Shown here: in pieces, positions 14,848-22,612 of the stretch | Layout: each line of letters starts with the position of its first letter | Numbering within the stretch: position 1 is the first letter of the stretch | Assembly (NCBI GenBank): GCA_040752195.1 | Contig: JBFMFC010000050.1 | Location: 1-23,829, forward strand | Source of the DNA: DSNY01 sp040752195 | GTDB taxonomy: Bacteria; Pseudomonadota; Gammaproteobacteria; Burkholderiales; Burkholderiaceae_F | Direction: 5' to 3' | Length of the DNA stretch: 23,829 bases | Translations under genes and position numbers: made by a program | Notes under the pieces: generated by a model | Told to the model about the DNA's origin: nothing | The model's database searches: none | The model's input: the letters and a program-made list of their open reading frames with translations, nothing else

Positions 14848-17592
14848 ATGACGACCGGCAACGACAGCGCGCTGCGCGAGGACATCAGGCTCCTCGGACG
14901 GCTGCTCGGCGACGTGCTGCGCCGGTACGAGGGCGCGGCGCTGTTCGAGACCGTCGAAAGCATCCGCCAGACCTCGACCCGCTTCCGCCGCGACGGCAAC
15001 CCCGAGGACGCGCGCAGGCTCGACACCCTGCTCAAGCGGCTGTCGCGCGACGCGACGATCAGCGTCGTGCGCGCGTTCAGCTACTTCTCGCATCTGGCGA
15101 ACATCGCCGAAGACCAGCACCAGGTGCGCGAGTTGCGGCGGCTCAAGCGCGCCGGACAGGCGCCGCTCGGCAGCCTCGCGCAGACGATCACCGCGCTCGG
15201 CGAGCGCGCGATCACCGCCGCACGCGTGCGCGAGCTGCTGGCGCACGCAACCGTGACGCCGGTGCTGACCGCGCACCCCACCGAAGTGCGCCGCAAGAGC
15301 ATCCTCGACACCGAGCGCGAGATCGCGCGGCTGATCGACGCACGCGAGGCGGCCGACGCCGACGTTGCGGCGATCGACGAGCGGCTGTTCGCGCTGGTGG
15401 CGACGCTGTGGCAGACGCGCATGCTGCGGCCGCAGAAGCTCACGGTCTACGACGAGATCGTCAACGCGCTGTCGTACTGGCGCACGACCTTCATCGCCGA
15501 GTTGCCGGCGCTGTACGCCGACCTCGAAGCCGCGCTCGGCGCGGATGCGCTGCCGCCGTTTCTCGCGCTCGGATCGTGGATCGGCGGCGACCGCGACGGT
15601 CACCCGAACGTCGCCGCCGACACGATGCGCGCCGCGCTGCGCGCGCAGGCCGAAACGGTGCTCGAGCACTACGCGAACGAAGTGCACGCGCTCGGCGCAG
15701 AGTTGCCGCTGTCGGCGCTGCTGTGCCCGGTCGATCCGGCGCTGCAGGCGCTCGCCGACGTCAGCCCCGACCGCTCGCCGCACCGCGCCGACGAACCCTA
15801 CCGCCGCGCGCTGACCGGGGTGTACGCGCGGCTGCTGGCCACCGCGCGCGCCCTCGGACTCGAGTTGCGCGTGCGGCCCGCGCTCGGCGAAGCGGCACCG
15901 TACGAACGCGCCGAGGAGTTCGCGGCCGACCTGGTGACCGTCGCGCGTTCGCTCGAGGGGCATCACAGCGCGCCGCTGGCGCGGCACCGGCTCGCCCCGC
16001 TGGCGCGCGCGGTCGACATCTTCGGCTTCCACGGTGCCACGCTCGATCTGCGGCAGAGTTCGGACGTGTTCGAAGCGGTCATTGCCGAGCTGCTCGCGGC
16101 GGCCGAGGTGTGCCCCGACTACCGGCGCCTGTCGGAAGTCGAGCGCGTGCAGCTCCTGGCGCGCGAGCTGGCGCACACGCGGCCGCTGGTTTCGCCGCAT
16201 CTCACGTACTCGGAGCGCACGCGCAGCGAACTCGCGGTGTTCGACTGCGCGCGCGAGCTACGCCGGCGCTACGGCGCGCGCGCAATCGACAAGCACATCG
16301 TTTCGCACACCGAGACGCTGTCGGACCTGCTCGAGGTCGCACTGCTGCAGAAGGAGGCAGGGCTGCTCACCGGCAACGAGCTGCGCCGGTGCGCGCTGAT
16401 GATCGTTCCGCTGTTCGAGACGATCGACGACCTCGAACGCGCGCCGGCGATCATGCGCGACCTGCTCGTCCACCCCGGGCTGCGCCACCTGCTCGTCCCC
16501 GCAGAGCGGGGCCGCGCGCTGCAAGAGGTGATGCTCGGCTACTCGGACAGCAACAAGGACGGCGGCTTTCTCGCGTCGAACTGGCAGTTGTATCGGACGA
16601 CCAAGCGGCTGCAGCGGGTGTTCGAGGAACACGGCGTGCAACTGCGGCTGTTCCATGGCCGCGGCGGAACGGTCGGACGCGGCGGCGGACCCAGCTTCGA
16701 GGCGATCCTGGCGCAGCCGCCGGGCAGCGTGCGCGGGCAGATCCGCCTGACCGAGCAGGGCGAGATCATCCAGGCGAAGTACGCGGACCGGCGCATCGGC
16801 CGCAGGCATCTGGAGCTGCTGGTCTCCGCGGTGCTGCAGGCGAGCCTGCTGAACGATGCGGGCGCACGCGACTCGCACGAGGACTTCGAGGCGGCGCTCG
16901 AGGAGATCGCGCAGCACGCGCACCGCGCTTACCGCGCGCTCGTCTACGAGACCGAAGGCTTCGCCGAGTTCTTCTTCAGCGCCACGCCGATCGCGGAGAT
17001 CATGGAGCTCAACATCGGCAGCCGCCCCGCGTCGCGCAGGGCGACCGGCCGGATCGAGGACCTGCGCGCGATCCCGTGGGTGTTCTCGTGGGGCCAGTGC
17101 CGGCTGCTGCTGCCGGGCTGGTTCGGTTTCGGCAGCGGCATCGAGGCGTACGTCAACGGCGCCGCCGGCGCGGCGGCCAGGCGTGCGCGGCAAAAGCTGC
17201 TGCACGACATGCTCGCGCGCTGGCCGTTTTTCCGCGCGCTCACGTCGAACATGGAGATGGTGCTCGCCAAGAGCGACCTTGCGATCGCCAGCCGCTATGC
17301 GCGGCTCGCCGCCGACAGGAAGCGCGGGCAGGCGATCTTCGCCGCAATCCGCGACGAATGGAAGCTCACGATGAAGCACTGGCTCGCGATCAGCGGACAG
17401 AAGCAGCTTCTCGAATCCAACCCCGAACTGGCCCGCGCGATCAAGAACCGCACGCCGTACCTCGACCCGCTGAACCACCTGCAGGTCGAGCTGATCAAGC
17501 GCCACCGCGAGGGACAGACCGACGAGCGGATCAAGCGCGGCATCCACCTGACCATCAACGGGATCTCGGCCGGGTTGAGAAACACGGGGTAG
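14848..17592 (+). CDS. ppc: Phosphoenolpyruvate carboxylase
   Basis: Carboxylates phosphoenolpyruvate with bicarbonate to oxaloacetate, refilling the TCA cycle. The 914-residue length is typical of bacterial PEPC. Catalytic H143 is in VLTAHPTEVRRKS. The substrate-binding GGDRDGHPNV block, YSDSNKDGG (catalytic Lys near 570), FHGRGGTVGRGGGP (about 600-614), QPPGSVRGQIRLTEQGE and the C-terminal NGISAGLRNTG are all intact. The ATG start has no obvious Shine-Dalgarno (the upstream is TTAAATCCGGCC), so the leader may be very short. It is divergent from hemC, an arrangement I know from other betaproteobacteria, and convergent with the amino-acid permease gene, 65 bases away. Confidence 0.97.
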   Translation: MTTGNDSALREDIRLLGRLLGDVLRRYEGAALFETVESIRQTSTRFRRDGNPEDARRLDTLLKRLSRDATISVVRAFSYFSHLANIAEDQHQVRELRRLKRAGQAPLGSLAQTITALGERAITAARVRELLAHATVTPVLTAHPTEVRRKSILDTEREIARLIDAREAADADVAAIDERLFALVATLWQTRMLRPQKLTVYDEIVNALSYWRTTFIAELPALYADLEAALGADALPPFLALGSWIGGDRDGHPNVAADTMRAALRAQAETVLEHYANEVHALGAELPLSALLCPVDPALQALADVSPDRSPHRADEPYRRALTGVYARLLATARALGLELRVRPALGEAAPYERAEEFAADLVTVARSLEGHHSAPLARHRLAPLARAVDIFGFHGATLDLRQSSDVFEAVIAELLAAAEVCPDYRRLSEVERVQLLARELAHTRPLVSPHLTYSERTRSELAVFDCARELRRRYGARAIDKHIVSHTETLSDLLEVALLQKEAGLLTGNELRRCALMIVPLFETIDDLERAPAIMRDLLVHPGLRHLLVPAERGRALQEVMLGYSDSNKDGGFLASNWQLYRTTKRLQRVFEEHGVQLRLFHGRGGTVGRGGGPSFEAILAQPPGSVRGQIRLTEQGEIIQAKYADRRIGRRHLELLVSAVLQASLLNDAGARDSHEDFEAALEEIAQHAHRAYRALVYETEGFAEFFFSATPIAEIMELNIGSRPASRRATGRIEDLRAIPWVFSWGQCRLLLPGWFGFGSGIEAYVNGAAGAAARRARQKLLHDMLARWPFFRALTSNMEMVLAKSDLAIASRYARLAADRKRGQAIFAAIRDEWKLTMKHWLAISGQKQLLESNPELARAIKNRTPYLDPLNHLQVELIKRHREGQTDERIKRGIHLTINGISAGLRNTG

Positions 17593-17657
17593 CGGGCGAT
17601 CGCGCCGCAGCGCCGCTCCTGCCCGGCGAGTCGTTCGCCGCGCCGCGCGCGCTGCGC

Positions 17658-18410
17658 CTACCGGCTCTTCATGTGCGCAGGCACTTCGAGCCGCTTGGCG
17701 AGCTGCGCGAGCAGCAGCGTCAGGACCAGGTAGACGGCCGAGATCGCGAGGTACGGCTCCCAGTAGCGCGAATACGCGCCCGCGACCGTGCGCGCGGCGA
17801 GCGCGAGTTCGGCCAGACCGATCGCCGAGACAAGCGACGAGTCCTTCGTCAGCGTGATCGCCTCGTTGACGAAGGCAGGCATCATGCGCCGGGTCGCCTG
17901 CGGCAGCACGATGAGCCCGAGCGTATGAACGTAGTGCAGCCCGAGCGCGTGCGCCGCCTCGATCTGGCCGCTGCCGATCGAGACGATTCCGGCGCGGAAG
18001 ATCTCGGCGATGTACGCGCCCGCGTTCAGCGTCAGCGCAAGCGCGCCGGAGAAGAACGCGCCGTGCTGCTGGCGGAACTCGAGCGCCGCTTCGCCGGACA
18101 GCAGCAGCCCGTGCTCCGGATGGATCAGTGTCGGCATCAGCGCGAAGTGCACGAGCAGGATCTGCACGAACAGCGGCGTTCCGCGGAAGAACGTGATGTA
18201 CGCGAGCGAGATCCACTGCGCCGGCAGCAGCAGCGCCCGCGCGCGGCGGCCGGGCGGCGCCAGCGCACCGCGTGCGCTGGACACCACGCCGACTGCCAGC
18301 CCGAGCGCCATGCCGGCGCCGACGCCGATCAGCGTCAGCTTGATCGTCATCCACAGCCCCTCGAGGAACAGAGGGGCGTAGGGGACGAGGATGTCCCAGC
18401 GCAGGTCCAC
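17658..18410 (-). CDS. Amino-acid ABC transporter permease (HisM/GlnP type)
   Basis: Inner-membrane permease of a polar amino-acid ABC importer, 250 residues. It opens with PLFLEGLWMTIKLTLIGVGAG as in His/Glu/Gln/Arg/opine permeases, has FFRGTPLFVQILLVHFAL, and the ATPase-docking EAA loop at 151-170 (EAAHALGLHYVHTLGLIVLPQA). About five helices are visible. A ~17-residue hydrophilic insert (about 93-118) sits before GALALTLNAGAYIAEIFRAG; I recall similar inserts in some betaproteobacterial homologues. The start is GTG at 18410; no good ribosome-binding site precedes it. It follows the binding-lipoprotein gene by 41 bases and is surely cotranscribed. No ATPase gene is nearby, so it must use one encoded elsewhere. 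Confidence 0.93.
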   Translation of the reverse strand: MDLRWDILVPYAPLFLEGLWMTIKLTLIGVGAGMALGLAVGVVSSARGALAPPGRRARALLLPAQWISLAYITFFRGTPLFVQILLVHFALMPTLIHPEHGLLLSGEAALEFRQQHGAFFSGALALTLNAGAYIAEIFRAGIVSIGSGQIEAAHALGLHYVHTLGLIVLPQATRRMMPAFVNEAITLTKDSSLVSAIGLAELALAARTVAGAYSRYWEPYLAISAVYLVLTLLLAQLAKRLEVPAHMKSR

Positions 18411-18451
18411 GACGACCGGGCTGTGGCGCCTGGCCTACGTCGCTTGCGCGG

Positions 18452-19291
18452 CTACTTCTTCGTCTCGGTCGCGCTCGGTTTGGCGCCGAAGTAGCGGGCG
18501 TAGATCGCGTCGTACGTGCCGTCGGCCCTGATGTCCGCGAGCGCCTTGTTGATGTTCGCGAGCAGCTCGGCGTTGCCTTTGCGCACGGCGATGCCGTACC
18601 GCTCGGGCTGGAAGGCCGGGTCGTTGACCATGCGGAACTTCGCGTCCCTGTTGTTCGTCACGTAGTTGACGACGACGCCGTTGTCCGCGACCACGGCGTC
18701 GACGCCGCCCGACTCGAGTTCCTTCAGCGCCAGCGGCGTCGACTCGAAGCGCTTGATGTTCGTGCTCGTCTTGCCGAGCAGTTTGGCGACGACCTCGTCG
18801 CCCGTCGTTCCGGTTTGCACGCCGACTTTCAGCCTCTTCAGATCGTCGAACTTCGCGACCTTCGACTTGTCGGGCACGGCGATCAACTGGTGCGCATCGA
18901 AGTACGGATCGGAGAAGTCGATCGTCTGCCTGCGTTCGTCGGTGATGGTGATCGCGGACACGAGCAGGTCGCGGTCACCCTGCGCGAGCGTGTTGAAGAT
19001 GCCCTCCCACGGCGTATTGACGAACTTGACCTCGAACCCGGCCTTCTGCGCGATGGCGCGGACGACGTCGATGTCGAACCCGACGATCTCGCCCTTGTCG
19101 TTCTGCGACTCGAACGGCGCATACGCCGCGTCGGTGCCGACGACGAACACCTTCGCCGGCGCGGACGAAGGTGCGGACTTCGCCGCTTCGGCCTTCGGCG
19201 CCGGCGCCTGCGGCTTGCAGCCGACGAGCAGCAATCCCGCCGCGACCAGGCCCGCGGCGCCGATCAGAGCGCGACGTGTTGCGTGTTGCAT
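18452..19291 (-). CDS. Amino-acid ABC transporter substrate-binding lipoprotein
   Basis: Captures an amino acid for the adjacent permease; 279 residues. A lipoprotein signal peptide ends at the lipobox LVGC with acylated C25, followed by an Ala/Pro/Lys linker (26-53). The binding domain (SBP_bac_3) then reads VVGTDAAYAPFESQNDKGEIVGFDIDVV, the hallmark of the His/Gln/Arg-binding family, with VNTPWEGIFNTLAQGDRDLLVSAITITDER and VGVQTGTTGDEVV. The Arg in ITDERRQTIDFSDPY fits alpha-carboxylate binding. Specificity is not predictable. ATG 19291 (MQHATRRAL) is chosen because GGAGG lies six bases upstream; an in-frame start at 19312 adds seven residues with no such site. Divergent from the porin gene. 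Confidence 0.95.
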   Translation of the reverse strand: MQHATRRALIGAAGLVAAGLLLVGCKPQAPAPKAEAAKSAPSSAPAKVFVVGTDAAYAPFESQNDKGEIVGFDIDVVRAIAQKAGFEVKFVNTPWEGIFNTLAQGDRDLLVSAITITDERRQTIDFSDPYFDAHQLIAVPDKSKVAKFDDLKRLKVGVQTGTTGDEVVAKLLGKTSTNIKRFESTPLALKELESGGVDAVVADNGVVVNYVTNNRDAKFRMVNDPAFQPERYGIAVRKGNAELLANINKALADIRADGTYDAIYARYFGAKPSATETKK

Positions 19292-19297
19292 GTTCTG

Positions 19298-19302
19298 CCT
19301 CC
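19298..19302 (-). promoter_or_regulatory. Ribosome-binding site deciding the start of the binding-lipoprotein gene
   Basis: GGAGG on the minus strand, six bases before ATG 19291. It would be internal to the coding sequence if the alternative start at 19312 were used, which argues against that start. Confidence 0.75.
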
Positions 19303-19364
19303 GGATGAACAACCTTGTCGAAGGGGCGGATTGTCGCGCAATCGCTTACACGGAACCGAGGCGT

Positions 19365-19403
19365 CTGTGGCGACCGTGGCGACGATTTGCGCTTACGCCA
19401 CAG
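19365..19403. repeat. Inverted repeat in the lipoprotein-porin spacer
   Basis: ctgtggcg (19365-19372) and cgccacag (19396-19403) form a perfect 8-bp inverted repeat with 23 bases between, and GTGGCGAC is repeated directly inside. It lies in the 252-base divergent spacer and could be a regulator site for either gene. No convincing -10/-35 pair was seen here for either gene. Confidence 0.35.
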
Positions 19404-19543
19404 GTGGTGCCGTCTTTACGTGGCTCAGCGCGCGGAAAGCGCGACTTGGCAAGGCCGGCCGTGGACAATGCCGACCTGGTTCGAATGGCGAGCCCAGTGT
19501 GCTGCGACAGTGCGTCGCGGCCATCACTCAGTGAGGGATACAC

Positions 19544-20623
19544 GTGAAGAAAAATGTCCGGCTTTGGCTGGGAATGGCGCTCGGGACGGTCGGTGCCGTC
19601 GCGCATGCGCAGACCGCGTCGAACGCAACGATCTACGGGCGTATCAACACCAGCGTGGAAAGCCAGAAGGTCACCGGTCTCGACCGCACGACCGTGCTGC
19701 AGAACAACGCGTCGCGCTGGGGAATACGGGGAACCGAAGACCTGGGCGGCGGCATGAAGGCGCTGCTCCAGCTCGAAGGCGGGTTCAACTCGGACACCGG
19801 CGGATTCACCAACAACTTCGGCCAGGGCACGAGCCCGGCGCTGTTCAATCGCGAGTCGTACGTCGGCCTGAGCGGCGGCTTCGGCACGGTGCGCGCGGGC
19901 CGAATCACGAGCCCCGTGTACTTCGCTTCGGTCGATTACGTCAGCATGCACAACCACGACACCGGCACGTCGTCGGATGCGCTGTTCAATTTCTTTGCCA
20001 GCGGCGTCAACAACAACAACTCGATCACCTACAAGACGCCGAGCTTCGGCGGCGCCGACGTCGAGGTGGCCTATTCGCTGGCGGCGGGATTTCTGCCGAT
20101 CAATCCGAACGGCTTCAACGAGCTGCCCGGATCGAACAACCAGCGCAACATCCAGGTGGCCGTCAACTGGGTCGGCGGCCCGTTGCACTTGGGCGGCGGC
20201 TACGCGCAGATGAAGGACCGCTCCGGCCTGCCGGCCACCCCCGAGTCCAAGGACGAGACGACCGTGATCCGCGCGCTCTACGAGATGGGACCGTTCACCG
20301 TCGGCGGCTACTACGAGCGTTCGAAGTTCGACTTCGGTCCGGGGGCGCGCCGCAGCCGCAACAACATCCGGCTGTCGGGCATGTACGCGATGGGGCCGTC
20401 CGAGTTCCACCTGAACGTCGGTATCGCGGACGACTTCAGCGGCTTGCCGAGCAGCGGCGCAAAGCAGGCCACCGTCGCCTACAACTACAACCTGAGCAAG
20501 CGGACGAAGGTGTACGCGTTCTACACGCAGGTCGACGAGGACAGCAACGGGACCTTCTACGTCAGCGGCACGCCGGGCTCGAAGTTCTCGTCGCTCGCAC
20601 TCGGGCTGCGGCACAACTTCTGA
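19544..20623 (+). CDS. Gram-negative trimeric-type porin
   Basis: Outer-membrane beta-barrel for passive entry of small solutes; 359 residues, like Omp32-type porins of Burkholderiales. A signal peptide (MKKNVRLWLGMALGTVGAVAHA) ends at about residue 22, before QTASNATIYGRINTS, the typical first strand. Further marks are NNASRWGIRGTEDLGGGMKA, ESYVGLSGGFGTVRAGRI, which leads to the constriction loop, and the terminal LALGLRHNF with the C-terminal Phe recognised by the Bam machinery. The GTG start is supported by GAGGGA (19533-19538) five bases upstream. It is divergent from the amino-acid binding-lipoprotein gene, which may hint at shared nutrient uptake. A strong hairpin follows the stop. Confidence 0.95.
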   Translation: MKKNVRLWLGMALGTVGAVAHAQTASNATIYGRINTSVESQKVTGLDRTTVLQNNASRWGIRGTEDLGGGMKALLQLEGGFNSDTGGFTNNFGQGTSPALFNRESYVGLSGGFGTVRAGRITSPVYFASVDYVSMHNHDTGTSSDALFNFFASGVNNNNSITYKTPSFGGADVEVAYSLAAGFLPINPNGFNELPGSNNQRNIQVAVNWVGGPLHLGGGYAQMKDRSGLPATPESKDETTVIRALYEMGPFTVGGYYERSKFDFGPGARRSRNNIRLSGMYAMGPSEFHLNVGIADDFSGLPSSGAKQATVAYNYNLSKRTKVYAFYTQVDEDSNGTFYVSGTPGSKFSSLALGLRHNF

Positions 20624-20665
20624 GCCATGCGCGCGCCGCCGTCAGCGGCGCTGCGCGGAGAATCA

Positions 20666-20692
20666 ACAACGGCCGCCACGCGCGGCCGTTGT
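20666..20692. terminator. Bidirectional terminator-like hairpin between porin and algR-like gene
   Basis: An 11-bp perfect stem (acaacggccgc / gcggccgttgt) with a 5-base loop lies 42 bases after the porin stop and 6 bases after the end of the convergent response-regulator gene. There is no long T run (TTGATT on the minus side), so efficiency is uncertain, but position and stem strength make a shared terminator likely. Confidence 0.65.
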
Positions 20693-20698
20693 CGCACC

Positions 20699-21487
20699 TC
20701 AGCCCGGTCTGGCTGACGCTTTGACGGTCGGCCACTGGCGCCGCGAGATCGGCAGCCGTTCGGGGGTGTCCTTCAGCAGCACCTCCCAGTGCCCTTCGCT
20801 CGCCTCGCCGTCGGCATCGACGGTGCCTTTGACGCGCTGGAAACCGAGGATCGACTTGCGCGCGACCAGCGCGTTGCGATGGATGCGCACAAAACGATCG
20901 CCGAACTCGTGCTCGAGCGATGTCAGCGACTCCTCGGTCAGGTGTTCGCGTGTCGGCGTGCGGATCGTCACGTACTTCAGTTCGGCGCGCAGGTAGATCA
21001 CCTCGTCGATCGGCACGAGGATCATCTTGCCGCGCTCGGACACCGTCAGATGCGTGCGCGCCGCGCCGAGCGTGCGCGCGACCTGCTCGAGCCGCGGCTC
21101 GTTGGGTCTGAGCCGCTGCGCGCGCGACAGCGCGCCGACCAGCCGTTCGGCGCGCACGGGTTTGAGTAGGTAGTCGAGCGCCTGCACCTCGAAGGCCTGC
21201 AGCGCGTGCTCGTCGAAGGCGGTGACGAAGATCACCGCCGGCGGCGGATGCTGCGCGGTCGAACGCGCGGCCAGGTGCCGGGCGACCTCGATCCCGTTCA
21301 TGTCCGGCATCATGATGTCCAGCAGCACGACGTCGGGCTTCAGCCGCTCGGCCGCGGCGAGGGCCGGAACGCCGCCTTCGGCCTCGCCGACCAGCTTCAG
21401 CGGAACCTGTCCGGCGCAGTCGCCGAGCAGTTGCGCCATGCGCGCACGCGCCGGCGGTTCGTCGTCGACGATCAGGACGTTCAGCAT
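20699..21487 (-). CDS. algR: LytTR-family response regulator (AlgR-like)
   Basis: A DNA-binding response regulator; 262 residues. The receiver domain (1-122) has the acidic pocket VDDE (D8, D9), phospho-acceptor D57 in VVLLDIMMPDMNG, T89 and K109 in YLLKP. A LytTR DNA-binding domain follows (about 142-250), with KYVTIRT, EESLTSLEHEFGDRFVRIHRNALVA and the terminal PISRRQW. This layout is that of AlgR, which in Pseudomonas controls alginate and type IV pilus functions; the regulon here is unknown. The ATG is five bases after the kinase stop, with AGGGG overlapping that stop, so the two are translated as a pair. Convergent with the porin gene. Orthology is supported by the argH neighbour. Confidence 0.92.
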   Translation of the reverse strand: MLNVLIVDDEPPARARMAQLLGDCAGQVPLKLVGEAEGGVPALAAAERLKPDVVLLDIMMPDMNGIEVARHLAARSTAQHPPPAVIFVTAFDEHALQAFEVQALDYLLKPVRAERLVGALSRAQRLRPNEPRLEQVARTLGAARTHLTVSERGKMILVPIDEVIYLRAELKYVTIRTPTREHLTEESLTSLEHEFGDRFVRIHRNALVARKSILGFQRVKGTVDADGEASEGHWEVLLKDTPERLPISRRQWPTVKASARPG

Positions 21488-21492
21488 CGTCG

Positions 21493-22587
21493 CTACCCCT
21501 GCGCCTTGTGTTCCACCGGAATGCTCATCAGCAGCTCGAATCTTTCGCGTCGAACACGCGTCTCCAGCCGCGCCTCAAGGTCGTAGATCAGCGCCAGCCG
21601 GCCGCGGATGTTGTCCAGTCCGATCTGGTTGCCCTCGCGCTGGATCGGTTCCCTGGCTATCGGATTGCTGACGAAAATCTCAAGGTTGAAGCCGTGCTGA
21701 CGAATCCTAACCACGATGTCGCAGCGGCCAGCCACCTTTTCGGCCCCGTATCGCACCGCATTTTCGATGATCGGCTGCAACAGGAGCTGGGGAACACGGG
21801 CGCGCGGGTGGACCGCGCCGATCTGCCAGTCGACCTGCAGCCGGTCGCCAAGCCGGGTCTGCTCGACTTCGACGTACTTGCGGCACAGGTCCAGTTCCTG
21901 CTCCAGCGGGACCAGCTTGCGCACGTCGCCCATCACCGCGCGAAACAGCTCGGCGATGTTCTCCAGCATCCGCTCGGCGCGCGCCGGATCGGCGCGCACC
22001 ACGGACAGCACCGCGTTCAGGCTGTTGAAGAAGAAGTGCGGCCGGATGCGCGACTGCAGCGCCTGGAACTTGGCTTCGACCATCGCGGGCGAAAACGCGC
22101 GTGCGCGCAGCTCGAGATAGTGCTGCGTGCTGATGCCGGCGGCGAACGCCACCAACGGATAGGCGATGCGGACCCAACCCTGCTCGGCCGGCGCGAATGC
22201 GCCAAAGGCCTGCATCAGCAGCACGGTCAGAACGAACGGGACGCTCCAGGCGATGCCACGCTGCACCGCCGGCCGCAGCGGCGGCAACCCGCGTCGCAGC
22301 AGGCACCAGATCACCAGCGTCATCAGCATCACCGGCTCGACCAGCGCAGCCAGGCTCAGGAACAGCCCGAACACCTGATCGAACTGCGGGCTCGCCGCCA
22401 CCGCGACGACCAGCGCGGCGACGTTGGCGCCGATCGCCACGCGCAGCAACACGCCCATGTTGCAGCCGTCGGGGATGACCTGGCGCGGGGTCGGAGCCGC
22501 GGCTTCGGCGCGCGACTCGATGGCAGCGCCAAGCGCGGTCGGCGTCTTCTTCACGTAGACTTTTGCTTGAGCATCGATGTCGACCAT
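21493..22587 (-). CDS. algZ: Sensor histidine kinase, AlgZ/FimS-like (LytS-type)
   Basis: Membrane histidine kinase of the His_kinase (PF06580) class and partner of the adjacent regulator; 364 residues. A cytosolic N-terminal stretch (1-43) leads into about four helices (46-65, 72-97, 112-131, 140-157). The phospho-accepting box is QSRIRPHFFFNSLNAVLSVVR with H184. The ATP-binding part has the N box LLLQPIIENAVRYG (N276) and a late glycine box NQIGLDNIRGRL. There is no separate sensory domain outside the membrane part. ATG 22587 lies only 25 bases from the divergent argH start, so their control regions must overlap each other or the coding starts. Gene order argH-algZ-algR is as in Pseudomonas. 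Confidence 0.92.
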   Translation of the reverse strand: MVDIDAQAKVYVKKTPTALGAAIESRAEAAAPTPRQVIPDGCNMGVLLRVAIGANVAALVVAVAASPQFDQVFGLFLSLAALVEPVMLMTLVIWCLLRRGLPPLRPAVQRGIAWSVPFVLTVLLMQAFGAFAPAEQGWVRIAYPLVAFAAGISTQHYLELRARAFSPAMVEAKFQALQSRIRPHFFFNSLNAVLSVVRADPARAERMLENIAELFRAVMGDVRKLVPLEQELDLCRKYVEVEQTRLGDRLQVDWQIGAVHPRARVPQLLLQPIIENAVRYGAEKVAGRCDIVVRIRQHGFNLEIFVSNPIAREPIQREGNQIGLDNIRGRLALIYDLEARLETRVRRERFELLMSIPVEHKAQG

Positions 22588-22612
22588 CTACGGCGTCCGC
22601 TGCGCGCCGATT

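Noticed and set aside
16258..18354. A 698-codon minus-strand frame joining the permease region to ppc antisense
   Set aside because: It is an out-of-frame reading of the permease plus antisense ppc. The correct permease frame has clear family motifs.
14136..18494. A 1452-codon open frame on the plus strand over hemC, ppc and the permease
   Set aside because: It runs out of frame through ppc and antisense to hemC and the permease, with Arg-rich low-complexity sequence and no recognisable domain.
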